Assembly: GCF_023283925.1 (NCBI RefSeq)
Contig: NZ_JAKIKX010000001.1
Coordinates: 1 to 64,000 of the forward strand
Length of the DNA stretch: 64,000 bases
Reading direction: 5' to 3'
Source of the DNA: Shewanella marisflavi
GTDB taxonomy: Bacteria; Pseudomonadota; Gammaproteobacteria; Enterobacterales; Shewanellaceae
Shown here: in pieces, positions 1-10,531 of the stretch
How positions within the stretch are numbered: position 1 is the stretch's first letter
Layout of the letters: each line of letters begins with the position of its first letter
Translations under genes and position numbers: made by a program
The notes under the pieces: model-generated
The model's input: the letters and a program-made list of their open reading frames with translations, nothing else
What the model was told of the DNA's origin: nothing
Databases searched by the model: none

Positions 1-95
1 GAGCCGTCCGAGACTAGGACGTTGATAGGCAGGGTGTGTAAGCGTTGTGAGGCGTTGAGCTAACCTGTACTAATGACTCGTGAGGCTTAACCATA
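1..95 (+). rRNA. rrl: 23S ribosomal RNA, 3' end (partial)
   Basis: This is the last ~95 nt of a 23S rRNA gene whose body lies left of the window. The segment carries the highly conserved 3'-terminal sequence, including gttgagctaacctgtacta and the closing tgaggcttaacc, which matches my memory of the enterobacterial 23S end closely. A 5S gene 250 nt downstream on the same strand confirms a normal rrn operon order. The exact mature 3' end is uncertain by a few bases. Confidence 0.93.
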
Positions 96-343
96 CAACC
101 CAAAAGGGTTTCGTAAGCAATGGTTACTGAATCAGAAGAATACAAGTACTTGATTGAAGTGCGGACTCAAATTAGCTCTTGAATAAAGAGTGCAGCTTTT
201 CAAATTTATTATTTTGGTTAATTACGCAGGTAATTGTTTGGCTGACAAAGCCGTAACGAAGCGAAGCGCGGAGTGTACTAGAGTACATGAGCACTGCAGC
301 GAGGAAACAATGCCGTCAGACGAAGAATTAACCAGTAAGAATT

Positions 344-461
344 TGTCTGGAAACCATAGCATTGTGGTCCCACCTGATCCCATCCCGAACTCAGAAGTGA
401 AACGCAATCGCGCCGATGGTAGTGTGGGGTCTCCCCATGTGAGAGTAGGTCATTTCCAGAC
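344..461 (+). rRNA. rrf: 5S ribosomal RNA
   Basis: The core is nearly identical to gammaproteobacterial 5S RNA: ggtcccacctgatcccat, gaactcagaagtgaaacg, and tagtgtggggtctccccat are all present. The terminal helix I is formed by gtctgg at 345-350 pairing with ccagac at 456-461. About 118 nt, the normal length. It lies ~250 nt after the 23S gene and directly before a strong terminator. No tRNA is visible in the 23S-5S spacer or after the 5S. Confidence 0.96.
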
Positions 462-470
462 GCCTAATAA

Positions 471-509
471 AGCAAAAAGCCCTAGCCTAAATCGCTAGGG
501 CTTTTTGCT
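471..509 (+). terminator. rrn operon intrinsic terminator
   Basis: A perfect 16-bp inverted repeat (471-486 with 494-509) encloses a 7-nt loop, ending in a run of T within the right arm. It lies 10 nt after the 5S gene, so it ends the rRNA transcript. Confidence 0.9.
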
Positions 510-1170
510 TTCTACGCTCTGCGAAAGCATCTACTTCACCTGCAGTCCAAAGCTGCTTAAGCAGTGTGCGCCCCTCAGCTCGCAGTCTAGCTGCTTCGCG
601 CTCCTGCCATCCATCAAGCTTCGCTTGATAAACGGATGCCTTTCGCCCCCATGTGAGCGTATGTTTGTACAAATATCTAAATGTGGCTGAAGCTGGCCAT
701 AACAGTCGCTTATTTTCGTCGTCCCGCCGCTGAGCTTGGTCATAAACTGCATCCTGTGTTTATGACATTCGGCACATCCATGTGCCTTGCTCGCAGTCTA
801 GCTGCTTCGCGCTACAGCCATCCATCAAGCTTCGCTTGATAAACGGATGTCTTACGCCCCCATGTGAGAGGAGCGTTGAGTCAATATCTGATGTATGGCT
901 CGAAGCAGGCCATGACTAGCGCTTCCTCTATATCGCTGAGCTTGGTCATAAACAGCATCCTGCGTTTATGACATTCGGCACATGCATGTGCCTTTCCCCC
1001 AGCTCGCAGCCTAGCTGCTTCGCTATGATATGAGGGGCGAGTAAGCACCTCGTATTTGGTTTGAAGCTGGCGATGATAGGCGACTTTCTTATAAATAACA
1101 GGGTAATTACTTACTGGGCAGCGGATTGTTATTTGATATCCAATTATGTGTGGATAGTACTTTAGTCATT
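510..1170. other. Gene-free region between 5S terminator and mutT
   Basis: About 660 bp without a supported gene. The left and middle parts are the ~212-bp repeat array. The right end (1086-1170) is A+T rich with no recognisable feature. Short open frames here sit on the repeats in both strands and show no family resemblance or convincing ribosome binding site. Confidence 0.6.
577..1085. repeat. Degenerate ~212-bp tandem repeats after the rRNA operon
   Basis: Three copies of a unit begin with cgcag-t/c-ctagctgcttcgc at 581, 792 and 1005, giving periods of 211 and 213 bp; the third copy is cut short. Copies one and two also share a block with hairpin atcaagcttcgcttgat, a block cccccatgtgag, a hairpin of cataaa pairing with tttatg around 740-765 and 950-975, and a ggcaca/tgtgcc hairpin. 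No credible protein-coding frame crosses the region. The conserved blocks are mostly small inverted repeats, so structure rather than coding seems to be kept. The origin is unknown to me. Confidence 0.8.
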
Positions 1171-1200
1171 AAAAAAGCCCGATATTAGGATTCGGGCTTT
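1171..1200 (-). terminator. Terminator after mutT
   Basis: The 9-bp stem aaagcccga (1174-1182) pairs with tcgggcttt (1192-1200). Read on the minus strand it is followed by a run of six T, 12 nt after the mutT stop. It ends the long coaE-zapD-yacG-mutT transcript. Confidence 0.85.
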
Positions 1201-1211
1201 GAGGTGAATGA

Positions 1212-1601
1212 CTATAAAGAGAGGAGTTTTTCTACTATGGGTTGGTTCGCCGCGGGAAAATCATAATCTTTGAGATCAGCAAGTTCAGCCCATTGAATAA
1301 GTTGACCTTCGAGCCCTTTAGCTTGCCCTGTGAAGGACTTAACTGTGTGTATGTCGAGATACACCTGTTTGTCAGGGTAGTCGTATGAGATGGCCATTAG
1401 TGGGCTTGTCGATGCCACTTCTAACGCCACTTCTTCCCTCAACTCTCTTATCAAGGCTTCAGAGGTCGTTTCACCCTGTTCGACCTTACCGCCTGGGAAT
1501 TCCCATTTGCCGCCTTGGTGAAGGTGCTGAGGACGTTTAGCGAGTAATATCTTGTTATCAGTGTCGAATATGATGCCGACAGCAACATGGACTCTTTTCA
1601 T
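1212..1601 (-). CDS. mutT: 8-oxo-dGTP diphosphatase MutT
   Basis: This 129-residue Nudix hydrolase is predicted to clear 8-oxo-dGTP from the nucleotide pool and so prevent A-to-C transversions. The Nudix box runs from Gly38 to Leu60 (GGKVEQGE ... RELREEV) with the catalytic RE-x-x-EE glutamates at 53, 56 and 57. The glycine normally near the end of the box is alanine here (residue 59), a conservative change that should not abolish activity. Length matches E. coli MutT. The start codon directly abuts the yacG stop (TAGATG), so the two are translationally coupled and probably the last genes of the coaE operon. Confidence 0.94.
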   Translation of the reverse strand: MKRVHVAVGIIFDTDNKILLAKRPQHLHQGGKWEFPGGKVEQGETTSEALIRELREEVALEVASTSPLMAISYDYPDKQVYLDIHTVKSFTGQAKGLEGQLIQWAELADLKDYDFPAANQPIVEKLLSL

Positions 1602-1814
1602 CTATTGATCCTTAAAAAAATCAGATTCTTCATAGCCAAGGGAATCTAGGGTTTCTGGATCAAATTCAGGTTTCACTGGAATAGCATGTTTCTCAGAGGC
1701 CCAATCGCCAAGATCGATGAGTTTGCATCTTTCGCTGCAAAAGGGCTTGAATTTGGATTCTTTTGACCAAACTACCTCTTTTTGACAGGTCGGGCACTTA
1801 ACTGTGGTTGGCAT
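1602..1814 (-). CDS. yacG: DNA gyrase inhibitor YacG (zinc-binding)
   Basis: A small zinc protein, about 70 residues, of the YacG family, known in E. coli to bind and inhibit gyrase. The zinc-binding cysteines appear as CPTC followed by CSERC about 15 residues later, then the typical I-D-L-G-D-W block, with an acidic tail. I place the start at the ATG whose protein begins MPTTVKCP because GGAAG lies 6 nt upstream; an in-frame ATG 12 nt earlier is possible. It sits between zapD and mutT, the usual gammaproteobacterial order. Confidence 0.93.
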   Translation of the reverse strand: MPTTVKCPTCQKEVVWSKESKFKPFCSERCKLIDLGDWASEKHAIPVKPEFDPETLDSLGYEESDFFKDQ

Positions 1815-1862
1815 AATTACTTCCATAGGCCGATGAATGACAGTCGGGCTATGGTAATCACT

Positions 1863-2597
1863 TTAGGTGCAGGTTGCCAACATAAAGTCGATTGATTTAT
1901 CTGAGTGCTTTTGTTGGTCAAACAATACAAAGTGGATGGCGTAACGATTACGGTTGCCGCTAATTGTGGGGTAGCATCCCTGTTCTGGATCTATCTTAAC
2001 TCGAATCAGAGATAGTGCTTGATTGCTAGAGCCTTGGTAGAAGCCGGCGGTAGCCGTTGCTGGATTATAGATGGTTGTATTACGCGTTAATTCAAGTAAC
2101 AACTTAATTGGGTTGAGTAAGCAATCGAAGTGGCTTGTCCATGCCTTATACTCTTGCTGGCGTACTTCCCAAGGTTTAGCCAACCAGTAGTGTAACTGCG
2201 GCAGGTCAAAGTTACAGCATGCGCCTGGCATGCCAAAGCGCTGCCTTAATGCTGATAAAAACCTATCTTGCTTTAGCTTTTGTCCTGGGCGCTCACAGCC
2301 GATGAGCTGAGCTCTAGCTTGTTGCATTTGATGAATGTAATGCTCAACTTGCTGTTCATCAATATGAGGCAAGTGCTGCCACTTTTTTAGATTAAGCAGC
2401 TGCTTGTCGATATCCTTAATGATTTCGCTGCGATAATCACAACGTTCAGTAAGTTCGCAGAGCGAAAATAGTGGATAGAAACAGCGATGTTGATGGTCTT
2501 GATCTAAATTACTTTGTACCTGGCTCGCGAGATATTCGAGCCTAAGATAGCTACGTGTTTTCTCGTTTAATGGCTGTTCGTAGATCAATTCATTCAT
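1863..2597 (-). CDS. zapD: Cell division protein ZapD
   Basis: The 244-residue product matches the ZapD (YacF) family, which bundles FtsZ filaments at the division ring in the cytoplasm. The N-terminus (YEQPLNEKTRSYLRLE) is the family hallmark, and the length is usual. It begins 8 nt after the coaE stop and is followed by yacG, the conserved coaE-zapD-yacG cluster. No signal peptide or membrane segment is visible, as expected. Confidence 0.94.
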   Translation of the reverse strand: MNELIYEQPLNEKTRSYLRLEYLASQVQSNLDQDHQHRCFYPLFSLCELTERCDYRSEIIKDIDKQLLNLKKWQHLPHIDEQQVEHYIHQMQQARAQLIGCERPGQKLKQDRFLSALRQRFGMPGACCNFDLPQLHYWLAKPWEVRQQEYKAWTSHFDCLLNPIKLLLELTRNTTIYNPATATAGFYQGSSNQALSLIRVKIDPEQGCYPTISGNRNRYAIHFVLFDQQKHSDKSIDFMLATCT

Positions 2598-2605
2598 GAC
2601 GATAA

Positions 2606-3211
2606 TTAAGTTTGTGCGGCTAATTTTATGTATTTATTATGTAATGCAGAAACCTTACTTCTTAATGCTGATATCGATCCTTGATTGTCGATAACATCGT
2701 CAGCTTTGGATAACTTCTCATCTCTGCTTGCCTGGCTAGCTATTATATTTTGTACTTGCTCTGCATCGACAGCGTCTCTTAGCGTCGTTCGCTGAATCTG
2801 TAACTCTGGCGAAATATCAACCACTAAAGTGCAATTCACTAACCTATCTAAACCATTCTCAAATAGCAAGGGGACAACCAAAATTGCATAGTTTGAGGTT
2901 GAGTTTTGCAATTGTGTTAACATTTCTGATCGGATTATGGGGTGTAATAGGTTGTTAAGCCATTCTCTCTCGGTGGGATTGTTAAATATCCTATCTCTTA
3001 GGGCTGTTCGATTTAGCTCGCCATTTTCAAGCAAAATATCGCCGCCGAAATGCTCTGCAATTTCGGCTAAGCCTTTGGTACCTTTTGCTACCACTTGTCG
3101 ACTCACGACATCGGCGTCGACAAGATCGATACCTAATTCTGCAAACAGGTTCGCCACTGTGGTCTTGCCACTTCCTATACCGCCAGTGAGGCCGACAACA
3201 AAATTAGCCAT
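2606..3211 (-). CDS. coaE: Dephospho-CoA kinase
   Basis: CoaE phosphorylates dephospho-CoA at the 3'-hydroxyl, the last step of coenzyme A synthesis. The 201-residue protein opens with a Walker A loop GLTGGIGSGKT (residues 7-17), then the DADVVSR block that contacts substrate and catalysis, and later VVPLLFE, all family-typical. It lies 24 nt after pilD and 8 nt before zapD on the same strand. Linkage of coaE to pilBCD is common in gammaproteobacteria. Confidence 0.96.
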   Translation of the reverse strand: MANFVVGLTGGIGSGKTTVANLFAELGIDLVDADVVSRQVVAKGTKGLAEIAEHFGGDILLENGELNRTALRDRIFNNPTEREWLNNLLHPIIRSEMLTQLQNSTSNYAILVVPLLFENGLDRLVNCTLVVDISPELQIQRTTLRDAVDAEQVQNIIASQASRDEKLSKADDVIDNQGSISALRSKVSALHNKYIKLAAQT

Positions 3212-3235
3212 GATAATCTCTGAGTTTGTTGATGT

Positions 3236-4147
3236 TTAAAGGGTGGAGAGGTACCAGTTAGTGATTCTCTCTCCCCAGATCATCGCTATCCAGCCTGCTA
3301 ACGCAATATATGGCCCAAATGGAATGGGGTTGCCTGAGTTGATCTTCTTATTGACGATAAGAAGTAACCCAACGAGGGCGCCGACAATAGATGATAGTAG
3401 GATAATCAGGGGAAGTAACTGCCAGCCAAACCAAGCGCCGAACACAGCCAGTAGTTTAAAGTCGCCATAGCCCATACCTTCTTTACCTGTTAGCAGCTTG
3501 AAGCTCCAGAAGACACTCCAGAGACTCATATAACCTGCTGCAGCGCCAATCACTGCATCGCTTAGCGAGACATAGGTGCTATCAAGGTTAATGAGAAGAC
3601 CGAGCCACAAGAGTGGCAGAGTGATTTGATCGGGCAGCAACATCTCATCGAGATCTATGCCCGTTAAGGCTATCAGGCCAAAGGTAAGTATGGTCGCGAA
3701 GACAAACTGCCAGCTAGGGCCAAAGTAATAGGCGAGATAGGAAACAGCCAACCCTGTAATAGCCTCAATAATAGGGTATCTGGCAGATATGTTGGTTTTG
3801 CAGTTAGCACATTTCCCGCCGAGCATTAACCAACCAAAAATGGGCAAATTGTGCCAAGGTTTGATATTGGTTTTACATATAGGACAAGCAGAGCCTGGGA
3901 CGATGAGGTTATATTTTTCAGGGTAATCATCAATTGGCTGAGCTAACTTGTTTTCAATCTCCTTGATGGTGGATTTATGGTATTCCTCAAGATACTGATT
4001 GCACTCTTGCTGCCATTCCCTTTTCATCATGACCGGAAGGCGGTGAATCACCACATTTAAAAAGCTGCCAATAGTCGCAGCGAAAACGAAAGAGATTGCG
4101 GCAAACAGTACAGGGTACTGAGCCATTAATTGGATAAATTCAGTCAT
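3236..4147 (-). CDS. pilD: Type IV prepilin leader peptidase / N-methyltransferase PilD
   Basis: PilD is the inner-membrane aspartyl protease that cuts prepilin leaders and N-methylates the new N-terminus. The 303-residue sequence begins with a membrane helix (about 13-33), then a cytoplasmic loop with two CxxC pairs (C88/C91 and C113/C116) typical of the bifunctional enzymes, then several membrane helices. The two catalytic aspartates are in the GIDLDEMLLPD block near residue 167 and in the GMGYGDFK motif. It follows pilC by 48 nt. It probably also serves type II secretion pseudopilins elsewhere in the genome. Confidence 0.96.
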   Translation of the reverse strand: MTEFIQLMAQYPVLFAAISFVFAATIGSFLNVVIHRLPVMMKREWQQECNQYLEEYHKSTIKEIENKLAQPIDDYPEKYNLIVPGSACPICKTNIKPWHNLPIFGWLMLGGKCANCKTNISARYPIIEAITGLAVSYLAYYFGPSWQFVFATILTFGLIALTGIDLDEMLLPDQITLPLLWLGLLINLDSTYVSLSDAVIGAAAGYMSLWSVFWSFKLLTGKEGMGYGDFKLLAVFGAWFGWQLLPLIILLSSIVGALVGLLLIVNKKINSGNPIPFGPYIALAGWIAMIWGERITNWYLSTL

Positions 4148-4195
4148 TGAAGATGCTTATTCTTGTTATTAAAAACTAGGTGACTCGCTCGGGGT

Positions 4196-5461
4196 TTAAC
4201 CAACCACATTACCCATTTGGAAGATAGGCAGATACATACCGATGATAAGACCACCTACCAGGGTACCAATCACCACCATCATGATGGGCTCGATAAGGCT
4301 TGATAGGCCATCGACAGCATCATCGACCTGCATCTCATAGATATTAGCGACCTTGTTGAGCATCTCATCGAGGCCACCAGATTCTTCGCCTATCATTACC
4401 ATCTGAATTAGCATGTCGGGAAACAGTCCCGTGGTGCGCATCGCGACATTCATCTGCATCCCTGACATCACTTCGCTGCGCACTTTAATCAGTGCGCTTC
4501 GATACACATAGTTGCCTGAGGCGCCTGCGGCAGACTCAAGACCATCGATAAGTGGCACGCCTGCAGCAAAGGTGGTTGCCAAAGTTCTAGAGAATCTCGC
4601 CATGGCTGCCTTATGAAGAATCGGGCCAATAGCGGGTATTTTTAATACAAATTCGTCCACTCTGTTTCTAAAGGTTTCTGATTTTAAATGAGCACGTTTA
4701 AATGACCAAATACCTATGATTATGGCAATGACAAAGAAGTACCAAGAGGACTGAAGCCATCTTGATATGCCAACAATCATTTGAGTGAATGCGGGTAACT
4801 CTGCGCCAAAACCTGCAAAGATCTCCTCAAATTGAGGAACTACCATGAGCAATAGTAGCGCTGTTACACCGATAGCAACGACCACAACAGCAGCAGGGTA
4901 GAACATGGCCTTTTTGATTTTTGATTTGAGCGCCTCAGCCTTTTCGCGGTAAGTTGCGATGCGATCGAATACCGCATCGAGGGAGCCTGAGTGCTCACCA
5001 GCGGCAACTAAGTCTACATAGAGGTCGTCGAAATATTGTCTGTGCGGTCTTAATGAATCTGATAATGGAATACCTGATTGTACATCGGCAACAATGGTTC
5101 CCAGCAATTCACGCATACGAGGTTTTTCATGGCCTCGGCCTAACATCTCTAAGGTGGTGACGATAGGTACGCCCGCCGCCAGCATAGTCGCTATCTGGCG
5201 AGTGATCATGGCGATATCCATCGCCTTGATTTTGGGGTCGCTTTTAAATAGTGACTCGGGCTTTTTCTTAACGACCTTGGGGTTAACCCCTTGGGATTTT
5301 AGCAGCGCCTTGATTTCTGCCGACGAGGTGCCTCGCAGCTCACCACTGGTTTTTTTGCCGTCACGGTTGGTGCCTTTCCACTCGAAGGTGACGACCTTAG
5401 GTTGCGCCTTGGCAGCTTTTTGCTTTTTATTGGTTGTTTTTGCGAGTGATGCGCTAGCCAT
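4196..5461 (-). CDS. pilC: Type IV pilus inner-membrane platform protein PilC
   Basis: PilC is the polytopic platform of the type IV pilus machine, cooperating with PilB and the retraction ATPase. The sequence has the two T2SS_F domains (roughly residues 115-240 and 315-435) and three membrane segments near 210-235, 260-280 and 400-420. The start is chosen at the ATG giving MASASLAK because AAAGGA precedes it closely; an upstream in-frame ATG at 5506 would add 15 residues that lack family similarity. Predicted length 421 residues, normal for PilC. Operon order pilB-pilC-pilD is standard. Confidence 0.95.
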   Translation of the reverse strand: MASASLAKTTNKKQKAAKAQPKVVTFEWKGTNRDGKKTSGELRGTSSAEIKALLKSQGVNPKVVKKKPESLFKSDPKIKAMDIAMITRQIATMLAAGVPIVTTLEMLGRGHEKPRMRELLGTIVADVQSGIPLSDSLRPHRQYFDDLYVDLVAAGEHSGSLDAVFDRIATYREKAEALKSKIKKAMFYPAAVVVVAIGVTALLLLMVVPQFEEIFAGFGAELPAFTQMIVGISRWLQSSWYFFVIAIIIGIWSFKRAHLKSETFRNRVDEFVLKIPAIGPILHKAAMARFSRTLATTFAAGVPLIDGLESAAGASGNYVYRSALIKVRSEVMSGMQMNVAMRTTGLFPDMLIQMVMIGEESGGLDEMLNKVANIYEMQVDDAVDGLSSLIEPIMMVVIGTLVGGLIIGMYLPIFQMGNVVG

Positions 5462-5555
5462 GGAAAATCCTTTGTTGAAAAGTGTTAAGTTATAAGCAGT
5501 AATCACTAGTAAAGAGACTACTTAACAGAGTCTTACGTTACCACTTACGACTTCT

Positions 5556-7265
5556 TTAAAAACTGGTGACGCGGTTTATTTCGGCGATACTGGTTACGCC
5601 TGCAATGACCTTGCGTAGGCCTGAATCTCTCAGATCGCGCATGCCTTGCTCTTTGGCCTGATTAGCGATTTGCAGTGAGTTGCCTCCTTCCATAATAGTA
5701 CGGGCAATCTCATCTGACATCTTCATTACCTCATAAATACCGACACGTCCTTTGTAGCCACCGGAGCAGAGGTCGCAACCAACAGGTTTGTAGACGGTAA
5801 AGCCTTCGTCAATTTGTGCTTGGGTAAAGCCTAATCTGAGTAGTTCGTGTTCTGGTACCTCTTCGGGTTGGCGACATTCGGTGCAGAGTCTTCGTGCCAG
5901 ACGCTGAGCGATAATCAGGTTTACAGAACTCGCAATATTATAACCAGGCACGCCCATGTTAATTAGACGAGTTAGGGTTTCGGCGGCCGAGTTAGTGTGG
6001 AGAGTTGACAGTACCAAGTGGCCTGTTTGTGCTGCCTTTATGGCAATTTCGGCGGTTTCCAGATCACGGATTTCACCTACCATGACTACGTCGGGGTCTT
6101 GACGCAAGAAAGATCGCAGCGCAGAGGCGAAGGTGAGTCCGGCCTTTAAGTTAATATGAACCTGGTTGACCCCTTCTAGGTTAATTTCGACTGGATCTTC
6201 TGCGGTAGAGATATTGCGCTCTTCTGTATTGAGAATATTAAGGCCTGTATACAGGGACACTGTTTTACCTGAACCTGTAGGGCCGGTGACCAAGATCATC
6301 CCCTGAGGTTTTGCCAGCATCTCTTCATAGAGCTTGCGTTGGTCATCTTCATAGCCGAGTTTTTCGATGCCGAGTTGGGCAGAAGAGGAGTCCAAGATAC
6401 GCATTACGATCTTTTCGCCCCAAATTGTCGGCAAGGTACTGACACGAAAATCGATAGATTTGGTGCGAGACAGCTTCATCTTGATGCGCCCATCTTGAGG
6501 CACGCGGCGCTCGGCGATATCTAGCTTTGACATTACCTTAAGGCGAGCTGATATACGACCAGCTAAATTCACCGGCGGCTCAGAGACTTCATGTAAAATC
6601 CCATCGATACGAAAACGAATACGGTAGCGCTTCTCATAGGGCTCAAAATGTAAGTCAGATGCGCCCTTACGTATGGCATCAGTTAAGATTTTATTGATAT
6701 AGATAACGATGGGGGCGTCATCACTGGCATCGCCTTGCTGCTCTTCCTGGCGTTTGTCGGTATCGCTAATTTCTATGCCGGACAGAGAATCTTCATCTAT
6801 ACCGTCTAGGTCGAGCGCCGAGATATCTTCTTCGAGAACTTTCTCAAGCGCTACAGTCAACTTGTCATCTTCAACCAGAATGGCTTCGGCATGTAGGCCG
6901 GCGCTGAACTGAAAGTCTTCTAAGGCGGCAATGTTGGTCGGGTCTGATGTGCCAATATAAAGTCGATTTCCGCGCTTAAACAAGGGTAAGCATTTGTGCT
7001 TTTCGATCAGTTTTTTGTTGAGGAAATCTTCGGGAATGCTACTGATATCAAACTCATTGAGATCTAATAAGGGAGTGCCATATTCTTCATAGCAGAGCTC
7101 GGCTATTTCGCGGGCGGACAATAGTTTCTCTGAGATTATAGTTGATACTAGGGATAATTTTGTTTGACGAGATTTCGAGATAGCTGATGAGATCTGATCT
7201 TCGCTAAGTAATTGTTTGCGAATAAAAAGGGTCGATAGTCCAAGGTGTAAGCCTGTGGTCGGCAT
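5556..7265 (-). CDS. pilB: Type IV pilus assembly ATPase PilB
   Basis: The 569-residue hexameric ATPase powers pilus extension. It has an N-terminal MshEN/T2SSE_N domain (about 1-150), then the secretion ATPase domain with Walker A GPTGSGKT at about 328-335, a Walker B region with [12 protein letters not shown], the histidine box [12 protein letters not shown], and a C-terminal tetracysteine zinc site (CTEC ... CDLC). The length is normal. It is 89 nt after pilA and 94 nt before pilC on the same strand. Confidence 0.96.
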   Translation of the reverse strand: MPTTGLHLGLSTLFIRKQLLSEDQISSAISKSRQTKLSLVSTIISEKLLSAREIAELCYEEYGTPLLDLNEFDISSIPEDFLNKKLIEKHKCLPLFKRGNRLYIGTSDPTNIAALEDFQFSAGLHAEAILVEDDKLTVALEKVLEEDISALDLDGIDEDSLSGIEISDTDKRQEEQQGDASDDAPIVIYINKILTDAIRKGASDLHFEPYEKRYRIRFRIDGILHEVSEPPVNLAGRISARLKVMSKLDIAERRVPQDGRIKMKLSRTKSIDFRVSTLPTIWGEKIVMRILDSSSAQLGIEKLGYEDDQRKLYEEMLAKPQGMILVTGPTGSGKTVSLYTGLNILNTEERNISTAEDPVEINLEGVNQVHINLKAGLTFASALRSFLRQDPDVVMVGEIRDLETAEIAIKAAQTGHLVLSTLHTNSAAETLTRLINMGVPGYNIASSVNLIIAQRLARRLCTECRQPEEVPEHELLRLGFTQAQIDEGFTVYKPVGCDLCSGGYKGRVGIYEVMKMSDEIARTIMEGGNSLQIANQAKEQGMRDLRDSGLRKVIAGVTSIAEINRVTSF

Positions 7266-7294
7266 GAATCATCAGGGCCTTAATAAATTAATTG

Positions 7295-7330
7295 AAGCCA
7301 AAACCAAATGTGCTCATCTGATTTTGGCTT
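7295..7330 (-). terminator. Hairpin between pilA and pilB (possible attenuator)
   Basis: A 9-bp inverted repeat aagccaaaa (7295-7303) / ttttggctt (7322-7330) lies in the 88-nt pilA-pilB gap. Only a broken T-rich stretch follows on the minus strand, so it could be a partial terminator that keeps pilA messenger much more abundant than pilB, or a 3' stabiliser. Function is inference. Confidence 0.5.
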
Positions 7331-7353
7331 GATATCTGAATTAGCTTTATTAT

Positions 7354-7779
7354 CTAGCTTGCTGTGCAGTTTTTAATTGTTACATCTGCACCACCGGTTC
7401 CAGTTAGAGAACATTGCCATTCTAATTCACCGTTCGCTGCTGGAACCGCCTTTAATTCAGCAGTTACACCACTAATTGTATTTGTTAAAGTATCACCTGC
7501 TTTGCAGTAAGCTATAGCTGGTAGTGCAGGGTCATCTGCAGTAGCAGCTATTGCGCCACAGTCTAGCGTATTATATACAGAATATCTTTCTGCTAACTTA
7601 ATTTTTGAACCGCTCATAGAAGCTACTGCATTTGTTGCATTAGATTTTTTTATGTAATCCTGATAAGCAGGCAGTGCAATTGCGGCGAGAATACCGATGA
7701 TTGCAACAACGATCATTAATTCAATTAGGGTGAAACCCTTAGCATTGCTCATGTTACGAGACATTTTGATACCTTTCAT
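7354..7779 (-). CDS. pilA: Type IV major pilin PilA
   Basis: A type IVa pilin. The prepilin leader ends in a glycine before [18 protein letters not shown], the conserved hydrophobic N-helix with the required Glu at position 5 of the mature protein. Four cysteines in the C-terminal half could form the disulphide-bounded D-region. Three in-frame ATGs could start it (leaders of 15, 10 or 6 residues). GGAGAG precedes the first by 9 nt, so I keep that, though AAAGGT also precedes the second. The gene has its own long upstream region and is first in the pilABCD cluster, fitting a highly expressed major subunit. Confidence 0.93.
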   Translation of the reverse strand: MKGIKMSRNMSNAKGFTLIELMIVVAIIGILAAIALPAYQDYIKKSNATNAVASMSGSKIKLAERYSVYNTLDCGAIAATADDPALPAIAYCKAGDTLTNTISGVTAELKAVPAANGELEWQCSLTGTGGADVTIKNCTAS

Positions 7780-8789
7780 TTTTTCTCTCTCCGTTTGACA
7801 GAACTCTGACTCGACTCATCTCTTACTGATGTAGATACAATGACAGCCTATTCTTTTAGCATCGGCTTAATCTAGCACCGACCTTGTAGTTATAGTCATG
7901 TTTCTTATGAAACACTACTAATTACTGCTACTTACCGGGTTATATTTACCACGGTTAAGGCCGATGTTTAATATAAGCCTAAAATAAGGGCTAAAGCTGC
8001 TCTACTCTGTGCGCTCCTGCGTCACTTAGATGTCGTCCTTGATCAAATCGTTATTGCTATCAACTAGTCTTTATGAATTCCTGAATGAGGTCAGTCGTTA
8101 GTACATGACTATTGATCCAACTCCAATCTAGGCTTTCACTCTAAGTTTGATTTATCTACATTCGGCAAACTACACCATTTTGGCGGCTTAACTCATCCAA
8201 ATCATTTGTTTACAGTTAACTTTTTCGTTTCTCGCGTAGTGTCTTTTTATGAGTTATCGAGACGAACAATTGAGCGTCTGATAACTACAAAAATGTTAAC
8301 GATATGTTTCGTTAAACCTACCACTAACTAGAGAGCTACTTTAGTTAACGATAATTAATGCTTTCGACTTACTAAGTCGGTCTACCTTCATGGTAAGCTG
8401 GCCGAAAGGGCCATCTCGCCTACAGCCAAAGTTAGTACAAAGTTAACAAAAAGGGAACCGTAAATCGCATCAAAGTCTTAATTTAAAGGTGAATTTGTCT
8501 AATAAAATTTTTTTTTGTAAAAAAAGTTATAGCGTATTTATGACTTTGATTGAAAAATTGGCGCTTGAAGCCTGAGTGTCAATTTTACAGCGGCCAAACG
8601 ACCTGTCTAAACTGATTAAATTACATACCAGTCAGTGCTAGTGAGTGTTGTCAGCTAGAATTGTTAAAAAAGTGTTGGTAAGAGGTCTGTTGTTCTTAGC
8701 AGTCTTTAGACGCTCGCCTAACCTCTTACCATACTTGTTCTTAAGCAGTACGCCATACATTTATCTTGAGAGACGTTTTCACCTCAGTG
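7780..8789. other. 1-kb gene-free region upstream of pilA
   Basis: Lies between two minus-strand genes: downstream of nadC and upstream of pilA. It must hold the pilA promoter, though I could not find a clear sigma-54 GG-N10-GC site. The sequence GTTAAC occurs four times within 233 bp (8215, 8295, 8344, 8442), and a tggcc/ggcca hairpin lies at 8399-8413. A 60-codon plus-strand frame at 8645 has no family resemblance. I see no RNA gene. Confidence 0.5.
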
Positions 8790-9776
<987 letters not shown>

Positions 9777-9939
9777 TTAATAGTAACAAATCCCTAATTG
9801 AAAAAGCAGGGATATTTCTCTCCTAATGTCAGCTGACCATGTGTCGATTTGTATTTTGCTATGGGGACCTACTGGCGGCCTTGAGCCAAAGTGAGTTAAA
9901 GTGCTAAAGGCTTGATATTATTTGGAGGTAGATTAGCCT

Positions 9940-10500
9940 GTGGCTGTAATGACGTTAGATAATGGCTGGGTTGAGCAATGCCGAAAATGTATCTCGCCCC
10001 ATTTTAACGAGCGCCCCTGCGGTGAGGTCAGCTTGTTGGTGATCCACAATATCAGTTTGCCAGCCGGCCAGTTTGGCTTGCCCTATATCGATCAGCTGTT
10101 TCAAGGCTGTTTAGATAGCCAGGCGGATGAAAGCTTTTGTGATCTTCAAGGGCTAGAGGTGTCGGCGCACTTTTTGATCCGCCGTGATGGGGAGTTAGTG
10201 CAGTATGTAAGCTGTAATGACCGCGCCTGGCATGCAGGGCTATCTCAGTTCGCGGGTCGAAGCGGTTGTAATGACTTTGCAATCGGGGTGGAACTTGAGG
10301 GAACCGATAGCATTGCCTATACCGATGCGCAGTATGAGCGGCTTAGACAATTAACCTTGGTCTTGTTTGAGGCATATCCTATGCTCAATAAAGATATGAT
10401 CGTCGGCCATAGTGACATTGCACCCGGTCGCAAAACCGATCCCGGTGAGAGTTTCGATTGGCAGAGATATCGCGCCAGTTTAACGGATGAACAAATATAG
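9940..10500 (+). CDS. ampD: 1,6-anhydro-N-acetylmuramyl-L-alanine amidase AmpD
   Basis: AmpD is the cytoplasmic zinc amidase that removes peptides from anhydro-muropeptides during wall recycling; its loss usually induces AmpC beta-lactamase. The 186-residue protein shows the Amidase_2 ligands: VIHNIS early, WHAG in the middle, and HSDIAPGRKTDPG near the end. The start is GTG at 9940, preceded by GGAGG 11 nt upstream; an in-frame ATG three codons later is the alternative. AmpE follows 31 nt downstream, the standard ampDE operon. Confidence 0.95.
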   Translation: MAVMTLDNGWVEQCRKCISPHFNERPCGEVSLLVIHNISLPAGQFGLPYIDQLFQGCLDSQADESFCDLQGLEVSAHFLIRRDGELVQYVSCNDRAWHAGLSQFAGRSGCNDFAIGVELEGTDSIAYTDAQYERLRQLTLVLFEAYPMLNKDMIVGHSDIAPGRKTDPGESFDWQRYRASLTDEQI

Positions 10501-10531
10501 CAAGCTAACAAGTTAGGAGAGGGAATTGTAG

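Noticed and set aside
190..498. 102-codon open frame across the 23S-5S spacer and 5S gene
   Set aside because: It lies over the 5S rRNA gene and rRNA spacer, with no protein resemblance.
7780..8100. Sigma-54 promoter for pilA
   Set aside because: No GG-N10-GC arrangement on the minus strand in the upstream region I examined, though pilA is sigma-54 dependent in other genera.
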